DNA of 64,000 bases from Malacoplasma penetrans HF-2 (GCF_000011225.1 NC_004432.1:868001-932000), one strand, 5' to 3'. Positions 9,416-19,837 are shown, counted from the first letter of the stretch. The notes: generated from the sequence alone by a model not told the origin. Made by a program: numbers and translations.

Positions 9416-10543
9416 CTAATTTACTGTAAAAGTAACATCAAATGAAACATCTTTTGCTTCTCTAGTTCCATCTTCTCAAACATAATTTTCATTTGGAGTA
9501 GCTTTTAAAGTAATAGTAAATTTATTTGGTGTGTTACTATCTTCTTGAATAGAAGAAGCAACAAAAGTACAATTATATATTCCTACTGCAGCAGCAATTT
9601 TATCATTATCTAAAGACCCATCTGTCTTTGTATAGCCTAATGCTTTTAATGCTTCATTAACATTATTTTTATTAGCTTCTGTAGTTGTAGGAGTTGTAGT
9701 TGGTTGTGTAAAGTCTACAGTATCTTTAATACCAATATTATAAGTAAAATCAGTAGTTAAGTTTTCAACAGATTCAACATTATTACCTGTTTCATTATTA
9801 GTACCATTTACTGAAACTTTAAGACCAGTAATTTTTAAATTAAGATCTGATACCGGAATTCCTAGATTCATATTACGTGTATTATTACCATCTTGAGCAG
9901 TTACATTAATATGCAATAAGTCATCACCTGTAAAACCTACTTGATTCTGAACTTGATAACTACTAGCAGTAGCACTACTAAATCTTAAACCAGGAATTGC
10001 ATCACAAATTGCTTTTAGTTTTGTTGAATCACTCAATTGAGTTTTTAAATCATTTAATGAAGTTATGTTTAATTGTTCTGAAGCAATTGCATAAACACCT
10101 GAAAAAGTAGCATTTGCTGATCATGCACTATATGCTTCTCCTGTTCATGTAGATTGTGAATCAAAATTACCATCTACAGTAACACTTCAACCTTGAACAT
10201 TTTTTAAATCTGCACCATTAGTAAAATAATCTTCAGGATTTGATAAAATATCCTGAGCTATCATTTCATTAGTGTTTTTTCTAGAGTCTCCAGTAGTAGT
10301 GTCATAAATTTTACTTAATGAACCACTTAAAGAAACTTCTGTTTTAATAGCAGGAGTGTAAGTTGTACCTTGTTGTTGGTCAGTTCCACTTCCTCCACCA
10401 TTATTATCATTGTTATTGTTTCCATTACCATTGTTATCACTTGTTGAAGAACAAGAAGAAACAATTACTGGAACTGTTGCAACAATTCCAAAAGCCCCGG
10501 TTAATGCAAGAGCTTTCAATAATTTAATTTTTTTAATTTTCAT
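9416..10543 (-). CDS. P35-family surface lipoprotein (single unit), paralogue 6
   Basis: 375 aa. Cys31 lipoprotein with a linker rich in Asn/Gly, VSLSGSLSKIYDTTTGD, EDYFTNGADLKNVQG, VGFTGDDLLHINVTAQDG, MNLGIPVSDLNLKITGLKVSVNG, LTTDFTYNIGIK, AVGIYNCTFVAS and C-terminal YVWEDGTREAKDVSFDVTFTVN. It ends in UAG. It pairs with the 6612-7742 gene by its internal Asn/Gly insertion. The cassette at 10635-10794 points away. Its 3' stem at 9365-9376 is the imperfect one because the neighbouring cassette is inverted, so termination of this gene should be weaker in this state. Confidence 0.93.
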
Positions 10544-10634
10544 AATATTTAGTTAATAATTATTACCTTTCAAATTTTGAAATATAAAAAAGACAAATTT
10601 ACCAGTTAAATAAATGAAAATTGATGGGTAGAAA

Positions 10635-10794
10635 TAATAGGAATTGTTTCTAAATAAATTAAAACTAAATGCAAAATTTCTTTGTGTTTTATTTCATTGA
10701 GAGTAATAATTATTAACAATATTAGGTATTTTTGGTATATAAATGAAATATGTTAAATAGATAAAAATAAAAAAGGTAGAGTTAATTCCTATTA
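10635..10794 (+). promoter_or_regulatory. Invertible promoter cassette of the 9416-10543 gene, OFF orientation, imperfect core
   Basis: Left core TAATAGGAATTG (10635-10646) and right core TAATTCCTATTA (10783-10794) match over 11 of 12 positions; the last base of the left core is G instead of A. The spacing is 136 bp and the extended -10 is TGG-TATATA, reading rightward. Confidence 0.82.
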
Positions 10795-10807
10795 ACTCTA
10801 CCTTTTT
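10769..10807. terminator. Terminator stem at the right core; ends the 10839-11924 gene
   Basis: AAAGGTAGAGTTAA / TTAACTCTACCTTT around the core, with A and T tracts. Confidence 0.8.
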
Positions 10808-10838
10808 CTATTATTAAAATAAACAATGTTTTTATTTC

Positions 10839-11924
10839 TTAACTATTACTTAAAGTAGCAACAAATGATACATCTGTTTTAGGTGTGTTTGTACCATCTT
10901 CTCAAACATAATCTTTGTTAGGTGTAGCTTTTAATTTGATTGTATATTCTCCACTTGTACTACCAGTAACTGGATCAACTCCAGTAACTTCAAAAGAACA
11001 ATTATACAATCCTAATGCATCTGAAAGTTTATCGTTATCTAAATTAGTTCCAGCTGTATCAGTGTAACCTAAAGCTTTCATTACTTTTAAAAATTCTTTT
11101 CTTTCATTTTCTGCTAAAACTCCCTTAGCTCCAGTTATTGTCTTAACCGTATTATCAATACCAACATTAAATGTGTATTTTGTTGTCAAATCAGTTGATG
11201 TTTTGATTCCTGTTCCATTAACTGATATTTTTAAATCATCTATTTTTAAATTTAGATCTGATACAGGAATAGCTAAATCCATTTTAACACGGTCTGTTTT
11301 TCCATCTTCTTTTGCTGTTATATTAACATGCAATAGATCTCCATCTAATTTTAATGCATTCTTTTCAACTTTATAATCAGAACCATTTGTTATTTTTAAA
11401 CTAGAAATAGATTCACAAAGTGTTTGAATTGCTTTCGAGTCTCCAAGTTGTGTTTCTAAATCATTTATTGATTTGATGTTTAATTGTGCAGCAGATTGCG
11501 GGTATGTTCCCTTTTTTGCATCTTTTGATCAAACATCATATGTTTCACCTTTAAAAGTTGATTCAGTAAATCCACCATTTACACTTACTGTTGCATCTTT
11601 AATAAGTTCTTTTAAAGCATCTCCATTATCAAAATAGTTTGTAGGGTTAGCTTTAATATCTTCAGCAATTAAATCACTTGTAGTTTTTTTACCATCATAA
11701 ATTTTACTTAAAGCACCTGATAAAGATACTTCAGTTTTTATTGTTGGTGTAACTTCAGTTTGTTGTTGGCCACCATCTCCTTGGCCACCTGGATTATTGT
11801 CACTATTTCCATTGTTATCACTTGTTGAAGAACAAGAAGAAACAATTACTGGAACTGTTGCAACAATTCCAAAAGCTCCGGTTAATGCCAAAGCTTTCAA
11901 TAATTTAATTTTTTTAATTTTCAT
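10839..11924 (-). CDS. P35-family surface lipoprotein (single unit), paralogue 7
   Basis: 361 aa. Cys31, linker ending in QQQTEVTPTIK, then VSLSGALSKIYDGKKT, TNYFDNGDALKEL, MDLAIPVSDLNLKIDDLKISVNGTGIK, TTKYTFNVGID, ALGLYNCSFEV and C-terminus YVWEDGTNTPKTDVSFVATLSNS. It is a member of the GTGIK subgroup together with the 8041 and 12225 genes. Its cassette at 12013-12169 points away, inferred OFF. Confidence 0.93.
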
Positions 11925-12012
11925 ATTTAGTTAATAATTATTACCTTTCAAATTTTGAAATTTTAAAAAAGACAAATTTACCAGTTAAATGAATAAAAAT
12001 TGTAAGTAGAGA

Positions 12013-12169
12013 TAATATAAATTACTTCTAAAGAAATAAAAGAAAATGCAAAATTTCTTTGTGTTTTATTTAATTTTGAGTATTAATTATTAAGAATATT
12101 GAGTGTTTTTGATATATAAATGAAATATGTTAAATGTATAACTTAAAAAGGTAGAGTTAATTTATATTA
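12013..12169 (+). promoter_or_regulatory. Invertible promoter cassette of the 10839-11924 gene, OFF orientation
   Basis: Cores TAATATAAATTA (12013-12024) and TAATTTATATTA (12158-12169) flank 133 bp. The extended -10 is TGA-TATATA, rightward. Confidence 0.87.
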
Positions 12170-12183
12170 ACTCTACCTTTTTT
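12145..12183. terminator. Terminator stem at the right core; ends the 12225-13313 gene
   Basis: AAAGGTAGAGTTAA / TTAACTCTACCTTT around the core, with A and T tracts. Confidence 0.8.
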
Positions 12184-12224
12184 CTATTATTAAAATAAAC
12201 AAGTATTTAACTTATTATTATTTT

Positions 12225-13313
12225 TTAATTTAAAGTCGCTTCAAATGTAATGTCTGTTTTAGGGTTGTTTGTTCCATCTTCTCAAACATATCCTTCATTT
12301 GGAGTGGCTTTTAATGTAATAGTATATTTATTAGCTTGACCACTTACGGGTTTGCTACTAACTGCTTCAAAGTTACAGTTATATAAACCTAAAGCATCTG
12401 AAAGTTTATCATTGTCTAATTTATCATCTTGACCTGAAACAGTATACCCTAAAGCTTTCATTACTGTCATCACTTTTTCTCTATCACCTGCAGTTACAGT
12501 TCCTGTAGCATTTGTTATTGGTTTAACTGTATTATCAATACCAACATTGAATTTATAATTAGTAGTTAAATCAGTAGATTCTTTAATACCTGTTCCACTA
12601 ACTGATATTTTTAAAGCATCTATCTTTAAATTTAGATCAGATACTGGTATAGCTAAATCCATACTTACTGCAGTTGTTCCATTTTCTTTTGCTGATATAT
12701 TAACATGTAGTAGATCACCATCTAATTTTAGTGCATTCTTTTCAACTTTATAATCAGAACCATTAGTTAATTTCAAAGTAGGAATAGCATCACAAATAAT
12801 TTTTATATTATTTGAATCTCCAAGTTGTGTTTCTAAATCATTTATTGATTTAATATCCAATTGTTTTGAAGCTTGTGCATAAGTCCCTTTTTTATCACCA
12901 ACTTTAGCTGATCAAGTTTCATATGTATCACCTTTGAAAGTAGATTCAGTAAATCCACCATTAACACTCACTGTTGCATCTTTAATAAGATCTTTTAAAG
13001 CTTCTCCATTGTCAAAATAATTTGTTGGATTTGCTTTAATATCTTCAGCAATTAAATCACTTGTAGATTTATTTGCATCATAAATTTTACTTAAAGCACC
13101 TGATAGAGATACTTCTTTTTTTATTGTTGGTGTAATTTCAGTTTGTTGTTGACCATTACCATCTTGGTTGCCATTGTTGTTATTGTTTCCATTCCCTCCA
13201 TTGTTATCACTTGTTGAAGAACAAGAAGAAACAATTACTGGAACTGTTGCAACAATTCCAAAAGCTCCGGTTAATGCAAGAGCTTTCAATAATTTAATTT
13301 TTTTAATTTTCAT
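12225..13313 (-). CDS. P35-family surface lipoprotein (single unit), paralogue 8
   Basis: 362 aa. It is nearly the same in layout as the 10839-11924 protein: the block around INGG/VNGGFTESTFKG, KKEVSLSGALSKIYD, and KIDALKISVSGTGIK are shared, which indicates recent duplication or conversion. Signal with Cys31 and an Asn-rich linker (about 35-55). C-terminus GYVWEDGTNNPKTDITFEATLN. Its cassette at 13402-13560 points away, inferred OFF. This is the last (rightmost) gene of the single-unit array. Confidence 0.93.
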
Positions 13314-13401
13314 AATATTTAGTTAATAATTATTACCTTTCAAATTTTGAAATATAAAAAAGACAAATTTACCAGTTAAACTAAAAAATAATGAGGAGAA
13401 A

Positions 13402-13560
13402 TAATTAGAATTATCTGAACTATAAAAGGAAATAAATACAAAAAATATATGTTATTAATTTTGTTTTAGATATAAATTGTTGTCTATCTTATTGATTTTT
13501 GTTATATAAATGAAATATGTTAAACTAACAAAATAAAAAAGGTATAGTTAATTCTAATTA
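13402..13560 (+). promoter_or_regulatory. Invertible promoter cassette of the 12225-13313 gene, OFF orientation
   Basis: Cores TAATTAGAATTA (13402-13413) and TAATTCTAATTA (13549-13560) flank 135 bp. The extended -10 is TGT-TATATA, rightward. Confidence 0.87.
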
Positions 13561-13573
13561 ACTCTACCTTTTT
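13535..13573. terminator. Terminator stem at the right core of the last cassette
   Basis: Arms AAAAGGTATAG / CTCTACCTTTT around the core, with T-tract to the right. It stops the outward promoter. The next gene on the right ends 100 nt away, so it may serve that gene as well. Confidence 0.7.
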
Positions 13574-13603
13574 GTGTATATGAAATGAAATTTAGTTATT
13601 TGA

Positions 13604-13663
13604 TATTAATAAGAAAAATCATTGTAAACACTATGTATGAACAACTTATATATTCTTATTAAT
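13604..13663. repeat. Inverted repeat downstream of the 13676-14512 lipoprotein
   Basis: ATTAATAAGAA (about 13604-13614) is the inverse of TTCTTATTAAT (about 13653-13663), with a 38-nt loop. It may be a loose terminator or mRNA 3' structure. No T-tract of note follows. Confidence 0.4.
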
Positions 13664-13675
13664 TATTCAAATATG

Positions 13676-14512
13676 TTATGCAGCAAATGCATAATCCAAC
13701 AAGAACTGTAAACTCTCTTTTTCTTTTTTAATGTTATGAGTAAGATAACCATAAAGATTTTTAACATCTTCTTGACCTTTGCCTAATACATAGGGGTTGT
13801 CCATTTTCTTAGCATAAGCATAAATTAAAAACTCTTCTTTTAATGATGCTAAATGTAAATAGTCACTAAGAAAATAACTATATATTTTATTATCATTGCT
13901 TATATCTTGATTTATGTTCTTATCTATAATTAAAGATTTATGTGTTTCTTTATATGTACTTAAATATTGTGATTTCGAAACAAATAAATGACCAATATTA
14001 TTTTCTTTATATGCCTTAGCAATTTCAGTTCATACATTAATGTAATCACTTTCTTCAGTTCCTGTTACTGCATCAACCTTTGCTTGGAGATCAAATGATT
14101 TATCTGAAATACTTTGTTTTTTAGCATTATGTTCATTTACTTTATCTACCATTGCTTTTAAAGCAGGATCAGAATCATCGTCTCCTTCTTTCTTTTCATA
14201 TTTTTGCAAAGCCTCTAATTCTACTTTTGCATCTGCTGCATTTTTTTGTTGTCTACTTATTTGTGCTTCACTCATAGTTCTATCATTTGTACCATTTGAA
14301 ACCATAACACTAGCTTCTAAATCTGCAGATTCATCTGAGTATTGTTCATTACTATTATTAGAATTGTTACTTCCTGATCCATTGTTATCTGAATTATTGT
14401 TTTGATCAGATGAATTAGAAGAAACTGCTCCACAGCTCGCTAATAAAACAGGAACTGAAACTATAGCTGAAAAAGAAGCAGTACCTAATAATAATTTTTT
14501 TGAAAATTTCAT
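13676..14512 (-). CDS. Lipoprotein of unknown function
   Basis: 278 aa. Signal MKFSKKLLLGTASFSAI... with lipobox LASC and Cys27, then a Ser/Asn-rich linker to about residue 60. A charged, helical region (EAQISRQQKNAADAK..., likely coiled coil) follows, then a C-terminal domain with KTHKSL-like and SYFLSDYLHLASLKEEFLIYAYAK segments, ending in LLDYAFAA. One UGA Trp lies near residue 161. It is not a P35 member. I do not recognise the family. It has its own upstream region with a long nested stem-loop (14543-14592), so it need not be co-transcribed with the folate genes on its right. Confidence 0.8.
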
Positions 14513-14542
14513 ATTTATTTAATTCCTTTAAGTTTATTAAAA

Positions 14543-14592
14543 TTAACTGCTATAAAACTAATCTCTATAAATTAGTTAATAGTAGCAGTTAA
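14543..14592 (-). promoter_or_regulatory. Nested stem-loop between the DHFR gene and the lipoprotein gene
   Basis: TTAACTGCTA (14543-14552) pairs with TAGCAGTTAA (14583-14592). Inside it AACTAAT (14556-14562) pairs with ATTAGTT (14571-14577). It lies 30 nt before the lipoprotein start, followed by T-rich sequence on the minus strand. It could be the terminator of the folate operon or a leader structure; the sequence alone does not decide. Confidence 0.55.
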
Positions 14593-14694
14593 TTAATAGT
14601 TCATCTTTCTAAGTTATCATATTCTAACTAAAAAAAGTAAAAGTTAAAATAATCATTTATTCCACTTTTTTGTGCATATCAATTATAAAGTTGA

Positions 14695-15159
14695 TTAAAC
14701 TTTTCTATATTCAAAAAATGTAAATTGTTCATATTCTTTTTGGTTTACTATTTCAAAACCATCAAAGCTATTATCCATAAATAAATCACATTCATATGCT
14801 GAATTTAGTTTAGATACATATAGTATTGAACATTTGTTAATAAAATAATCATAGATACTTTTACCACCAATAATAAATATTGATTCATCTCTATTTTTAT
14901 ATTCATTATAGAATTGTTCAATATCATCATATACTTCTATATCCTTATATAAGGATGCATCTAATGTTTTAGAAATAACAATATTTTTTCTATTTGGTAA
15001 AGCTTTACCAATTGATAAGAAAGTGTTTTTCCCCATTACTATAGTGTTATTTAAAGTATGTTTTTTAAATAGATTTAAATCCTCTTTAATGTTTCAAGGT
15101 AATTTATTGTTTTTACCTATTCCTCTATTTTTATCTTCACATCAAATAGAAATAAACAT
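14695..15159 (-). CDS. folA: Dihydrofolate reductase
   Basis: 154 aa. It reduces dihydrofolate to tetrahydrofolate with NADPH in the cytosol, regenerating the cofactor oxidised by the neighbouring thymidylate synthase. Visible family motifs: the N-terminal strand FISIWCEDKNRGIGKNNKLPW (Met20-type loop ending LPW), acidic residue in WNIKEDLNLFKKHT (substrate site), VMGKNTF (cofactor loop), GGKSIYDYF (the GG-x-x-I/L-Y NADPH motif) and C-terminal FFEYRKV. Two Trp are UGA. The ATG overlaps the thyA stop by 1 nt (TAATG), which implies translational coupling. AAGGGAAGG lies at the end of thyA. Confidence 0.92.
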
Positions 15160-16028
15160 TATACTGCTACCTTCCCTTTAATAGCTGGATGAGAATTATA
15201 ATCTTTAATTTCAATATCTTCTATTTTAAAATCAAAGATATTTTTAATATTTTTATTTAATACTAATGTTGGTAATTGCAATGGTTCTCTAGTTAGTTGT
15301 TCTTTAACTTGATCAATATGATTGTTATAAATATGAGCTACTCCAATAGTGTGAACAAATTCTTTTGCAGTAGTATTTGTAACTTGAGCAATCATATAAG
15401 TTAATAAACTATATGAAGCAATATTAAAAGGAACTCCTAAAAATAGATCTGCACTTCTTTGATATAACTGACAAGATAATTCATTTTTTGAATTAACAAA
15501 AAATTGAAATAAACAATGACAAGGTGGTAATAACATATTTTTAATTTCACTAGGATTTCAAACACTTACAATTAATCTTCTAGAATACTTATTTTTCTTG
15601 ATCTCTTCTATTAGATTAGTAATTTGATCTACCCCATTAAAATTTCTTCATTGTCTTCCATATACTGGTCCAAGTTCACCAAATTGTTTAGCAAATGAAT
15701 CATCTTCTTTAATTTTTAAAATGAATTCATCAATAGATTCATTTTTGAAATATGGAGATTTTTTATAGTTTTCATAAGGTCATTCATTTCAGATTTTTAC
15801 ATTATTATCCACAAGGTATTTAATATTAGTTTCACCTTTTAAAAATCATAATAATTCATGGAAAATTGCTTTATAAGCCATTTTCTTAGTTGTTAATAAT
15901 GGAAAACCTTTAGTTAGATCATATCTAGATTGTGTTCCAAAATATGCAATAGCATCAGTATCAGTTCTGTTCTCTTGCATTATCCCATTATCTAAAACCA
16001 GTTTTAATAAGTCTTTATATTCTTTCAT
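15159..16028 (-). CDS. thyA: Thymidylate synthase
   Basis: 289 aa, slightly longer than the 264-residue E. coli enzyme. It methylates dUMP to dTMP using 5,10-methylene-THF, producing dihydrofolate. Motifs: N-terminal [12 protein letters not shown]...R(T)DT, arginine-containing phosphate loop region [30 protein letters not shown], the catalytic PPCHC with nucleophile near Cys170, [20 protein letters not shown] (dUMP recognition) and [10 protein letters not shown]. Several Trp are UGA. Its first 14 nt overlap the 3' end of folD and its stop overlaps the DHFR start, so the three genes form one tight operon. Confidence 0.95.
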
Positions 16029-16863
16029 TGTATTTTTCTTTTACTAAATCCATTAAATTTTTAAATATCATAGCTACAGTTAATCTTCCTACACCATTTG
16101 GAACTGGTGTAATATATTTAACATATTCTTGTAGATCTTTAGCTGCATCACCAACAACTTTACCATCTACCACACTAATACCAGCATCTATTACAAAAGC
16201 ATTGGGATTAACCATGTCTTTTGTTAAAAAGTCTGGTTTACCAATTGCTACAACAACTATATCTGCAGTTTTAGTCATCTCTTTTAAGTTTTGTGTTTTA
16301 GTATGACAAACTGTAACAGTGGCATTATTTTCTAAAAATAAACCTATTAAAGGTTTACCTACAATCATACTTCTATTAATGATAACAGCATGCTTACCTT
16401 CTATTGAATAATTTGATTGTTTTAATATTTCTATAATTCCATTAGCTGTACAAGGTTTAGGGTGAAAAAGATTGGAGTTAGCTAAATTTCTAGATATTGC
16501 AAAACTAGATAATCCATCTATATCTTTATTAACATCAATATGCTCACAAATGACATTACTATCAAATCCTTTTGGTAATGGTAATTGAATAATATATCCA
16601 TCAATTGAATCATCATTATTTAAAATATGGATTTGCTTAATTAAATCATCTTGTGTTTTTATTCCTTCACTTATTAAAGTTGTTTTAACACCAAGTTCTG
16701 CAGCTTTTTTTAATTTAATAGAAACATATTTATCACTTGCAGCATCATCATTAATTTTAACTATTGCCATGTGAGGAATAATCTTTTTCTTTTTTAATTT
16801 TTCTAAATCACTTTTAAATTTATCTAAGATATTATTAGCAATATCAATACAGTTAACAATCAT
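16015..16863 (-). CDS. folD: Bifunctional methylene-THF dehydrogenase/cyclohydrolase
   Basis: 282 aa, full length. It interconverts 5,10-methylene-THF and 10-formyl-THF, supplying one-carbon units for dTMP and formylmethionine. Seen in sequence: [13 protein letters not shown] with the catalytic Lys near residue 50, [12 protein letters not shown] (the conserved QLPLP), [19 protein letters not shown] (P-C-T-x-x-G), and the NADP loop [11 protein letters not shown] near 165. The C-terminus has [18 protein letters not shown] (family form TPVPGGVGPMT; here the third position is N and P is R). No UGA is used. The start has AGGTG 5-6 nt upstream. It is the first gene of the folD-thyA-DHFR operon. Confidence 0.95.
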   Translation of the reverse strand: MIVNCIDIANNILDKFKSDLEKLKKKKIIPHMAIVKINDDAASDKYVSIKLKKAAELGVKTTLISEGIKTQDDLIKQIHILNNDDSIDGYIIQLPLPKGFDSNVICEHIDVNKDIDGLSSFAISRNLANSNLFHPKPCTANGIIEILKQSNYSIEGKHAVIINRSMIVGKPLIGLFLENNATVTVCHTKTQNLKEMTKTADIVVVAIGKPDFLTKDMVNPNAFVIDAGISVVDGKVVGDAAKDLQEYVKYITPVPNGVGRLTVAMIFKNLMDLVKEKYNERI

Positions 16864-16990
16864 AAATTCACCTATTTGCTAATTAATATCTTAAATTATT
16901 TTTTAATAAATCAACTTATAAAATAATTAAATATTCTTAATCCAAAAAAATAAAAATATTATTGACCTAATTCAATTTCAATAAATATAA

Positions 16991-17018
16991 AAAACCATCT
17001 CTGACTTGAGATGGTTTT
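16991..17018 (-). terminator. Terminator of the ADH-PDC operon
   Basis: AAAACCATCTC (16991-17001) pairs with GAGATGGTTTT (17008-17018) across a 6-nt loop, 20 nt past the decarboxylase stop. Confidence 0.88.
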
Positions 17019-17037
17019 AATTTATAAATATTAGATA

Positions 17038-18675
17038 TTACTTGTTAAAGAAACCTTTTAAAGCTTCTGGAATATCATTTTGTTCTAAACAAACTTCAAT
17101 GAAAACAAATTTATCTGAGCTTCTACTAATTACTAATGCTTCTTGAAGTTCAATTTCATTTGTAACTCTTAGTGAAATACTTTTTTCACCTTCTGGATCA
17201 AAAGCTTTAATAAGTTGAGAGTAATTTACTTTTGGTAATTCATTATATGGTTTTCCATCTCCATGAATTACTTTTTCAATTGTATAACCATTATTATTTA
17301 AAAGGATTGTAGTGATTGGAATTTGTTTATTAATTACAGTGATTAATTCATTAAACACCATATTAAATGCACCATCACCTAAAATGTTTACTACTTTAGA
17401 GTTTGAAGCAATTTGTGCACCAATACTTGCTGGGAAACTAAATCCAATTGAAGCTCATAATGGTTGCATAATAAATTTCATATCTTTTTTTAATTGGATG
17501 TATTGAGATAAGAATGTACAAGTACCAACATCTGAAACTAAAATATCTTTTTCAACAAAGTAATTATTTAAAGCCACTTGTAATCTGTTGTAAGTAATTT
17601 TTTCTTCTGTTGGATTAAATTCAACTGCAACTCTATTTTCTAAAACACTTAAACCTTTGTAATTGATATTAGTATCATTAGCTAACATTTTTACTAAGAA
17701 TCCAAATGAGTGGTTAGTAAAGATTTTATTGTCATACTTAACATGAGTATCACTAATTTCTACAACATTATCTTTATTAAAGTTTAATTGGAAAAATGAT
17801 GAAGTTAAATCTGTAAACTTGTTACCAATTATTAAAACAAGATCGGCAGTATCTATAATTTTAGCAATAGCTGCATCTGGAGTTTTTAATCCACTATAAA
17901 CACCTAAATACAATTCATTAGTTTCATCAACTGAACCTTTACCAAATCCTGTTGTAACAACATTAATTCCATTTCTATTAACAAACTTTTCTAAATCAGA
18001 TTTTAATCCATATCTTATAACTTTATGACCTGATATTATTACAGCTTGGTTACTATTATTAATTTTGTTTTTAACATCTTCAATAATTTCTTTATGTTCT
18101 TCTAAATCAAACCCAGAAGCAAAAGATAATAAATCAGAATCTGCCATTATTTCAAAACTAGCAACATCTTGAGGAATCATAATATAAACTGGTTTTTTAT
18201 AAAACACAGCATATTTGATTGCATTGTTAATTTGGTTAATTGCATTTTTAGCATCTAATCAAACAGTTAAACTTGTGATGTTTTCATAGATTTTTTTGTA
18301 AGCTCCAAAACTATCACTTGTTCCTAATGAGTGGTGTAAAATCATATGTCTTTTAAAGTATTCTCTTTTAGGTGTACCAACAATGTGAATAACTGGAACA
18401 TCTTCACTATAACTTCCAGCAATTCCATTAACTGCACTTAATTCACCAACTCCATAAGTTGTTAGAATTGCACCAATACCATTTACTCTTGCATATCCAT
18501 CAACACTATAAGATGCATTTAATTCATTTGTACATCCAATTCAGTTTAAGTCTTCATTTTTAATAATGTCATCTAAAAAACCTAAATTAAAATCTCCTGG
18601 TACTCCAAAGATGTCTTTAATTCCAATTTCAGATAATCTTTCTAATAAATAATTTCCTATTGTTATTTTTCTCAT
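17038..18675 (-). CDS. Thiamine-diphosphate pyruvate/indolepyruvate-type decarboxylase
   Basis: 545 aa, the usual length of the PDC/IPDC family. It decarboxylates a 2-oxo acid, most likely pyruvate, to the aldehyde. N-terminal [13 protein letters not shown] and [14 protein letters not shown] carry the catalytic Glu. [10 protein letters not shown] carries the adjacent His pair typical of PDC (around residue 113) and not of acetolactate synthase. ThDP/Mg motif [13 protein letters not shown] near 432 with [13 protein letters not shown] after it. Trp codons are mostly UGA. The start is 1 nt past the ADH stop, with GGAG inside the ADH end, so the two are translationally linked. Substrate (pyruvate versus longer oxo acids) is inferred from the neighbour, not proven. 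Confidence 0.88.
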
Positions 18676-18676
18676 A

Positions 18677-19837
18677 TTATTTTTTCTCCATTAATGCTCA
18701 AATTACTTTTTGATAAGTTTCTTTCATACTTGGTTCACCAAATCTACAACTATGATTCAATAAATAACTTGCATCTTTTTCATCAAACTTAGCAATGTTA
18801 CCAAATTCAGATCAACGTGTTGGTAGATTAATTGATTTAATAAAATCAACTATAAATTTAATTGTAGACTCAAGAGTTTGAGTTTTGAAAACATTTCTTC
18901 CTAATTGTATAACTTTATCTTTAAATCATTGTTCATTTTGAGATCTAATTTCTAGATAAGTTGGTGTTACAAAAGCTAACCCTGCTCCATGTGTAACATC
19001 TCATAAACCTGAAATTGCATGTTCAATAGTATGTACACTTCAATCAGATTCACATTTAAAACTTCCTAAACCATTTAAAGCCATTGTTGTAGTTCAAAAT
19101 ACATTTGCTCTGGCTTCAAAGTGTAATGGTCTTAAGATAACCATTTTTGCATAATTAATTAGAACTCTTAAATTAGCAAAGATATATTCTCTTGTTCAAT
19201 CAAAAGTTGATTTACCAAAGTATTGTTCTAATAAATGGGAAAAGCAATCAAATATTCCACTAGCAGTTTGTCATGCATCTACTGTAAAAGTATAAGAAGG
19301 ATCTTGTACAGAAATGATTGGAGTTGCTAATGCATTATAAACACTTTTCTTTTCTCACTTTTCAGAATTAGTAATTACACTTGTTCCATTATTTTCACTA
19401 CCAGTTCCAGCTAATGTAATAATAGAGATAATATCTATTGGTTTGTTTTTAGCAAGAGAAGAATCTAAAACATAATCTCAACTACTTTCATAGTAATTCT
19501 TATTAGTTGCAAGTGTTGCTATAACTTTTGAAGCATCAACAACACTCCCACCACCTAATGCAAAAATTAAATCCACCTTATTTTCAATTACAAAATCTAC
19601 ACACTTATCAATAGTTCTAGATCTTGGATTTGGTTCAATCCCTAAGAAATGAATATAAGGAAGATTTACTTTATTGATAACCTTAGTTAAATCATCAAAA
19701 CTTCCATTAGTTTTATATGAACTACTACCAGTTAATATTAATGCTTTTTTATACTTTGAATTGGATAATTCTTTTTCCAATTCAAAAATGGCATTTTTAC
19801 CAAATAAATATTTAGTATTAAGTTTTAGTGATTCCAT
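18677..19837 (-). CDS. Iron-containing alcohol dehydrogenase (YqhD/butanol dehydrogenase type)
   Basis: 386 aa. It probably reduces the aldehyde made by the downstream decarboxylase to an alcohol with NAD(P)H. Family motifs: FALGGGSVVDASKVIA near 93-108 (dinucleotide binding), LAGTGSENNGTSVIT, VDAWQTASGIFDCFSHLLEQYF with the first metal-ligand Asp and His, and HTIEHAISGLWDVTHGAGLAFVTP with the remaining His ligands. Many Trp are UGA. GTGGAG precedes the ATG by about 12 nt. First gene of a two-gene operon with the PDC-like enzyme. Confidence 0.92.

Noticed and set aside
12-13560. CRISPR-like regularly spaced repeats
   Set aside because: The recurrent sequences are promoter cassettes separated by genes of about 1.1 kb, and the 12-bp cores are inverted pairs, not direct repeats.
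17038-18675. Acetolactate synthase
   Set aside because: The adjacent His pair in MILHHSLG and the NNNGYTIE region fit pyruvate/indolepyruvate decarboxylase better, as does the ADH partner.
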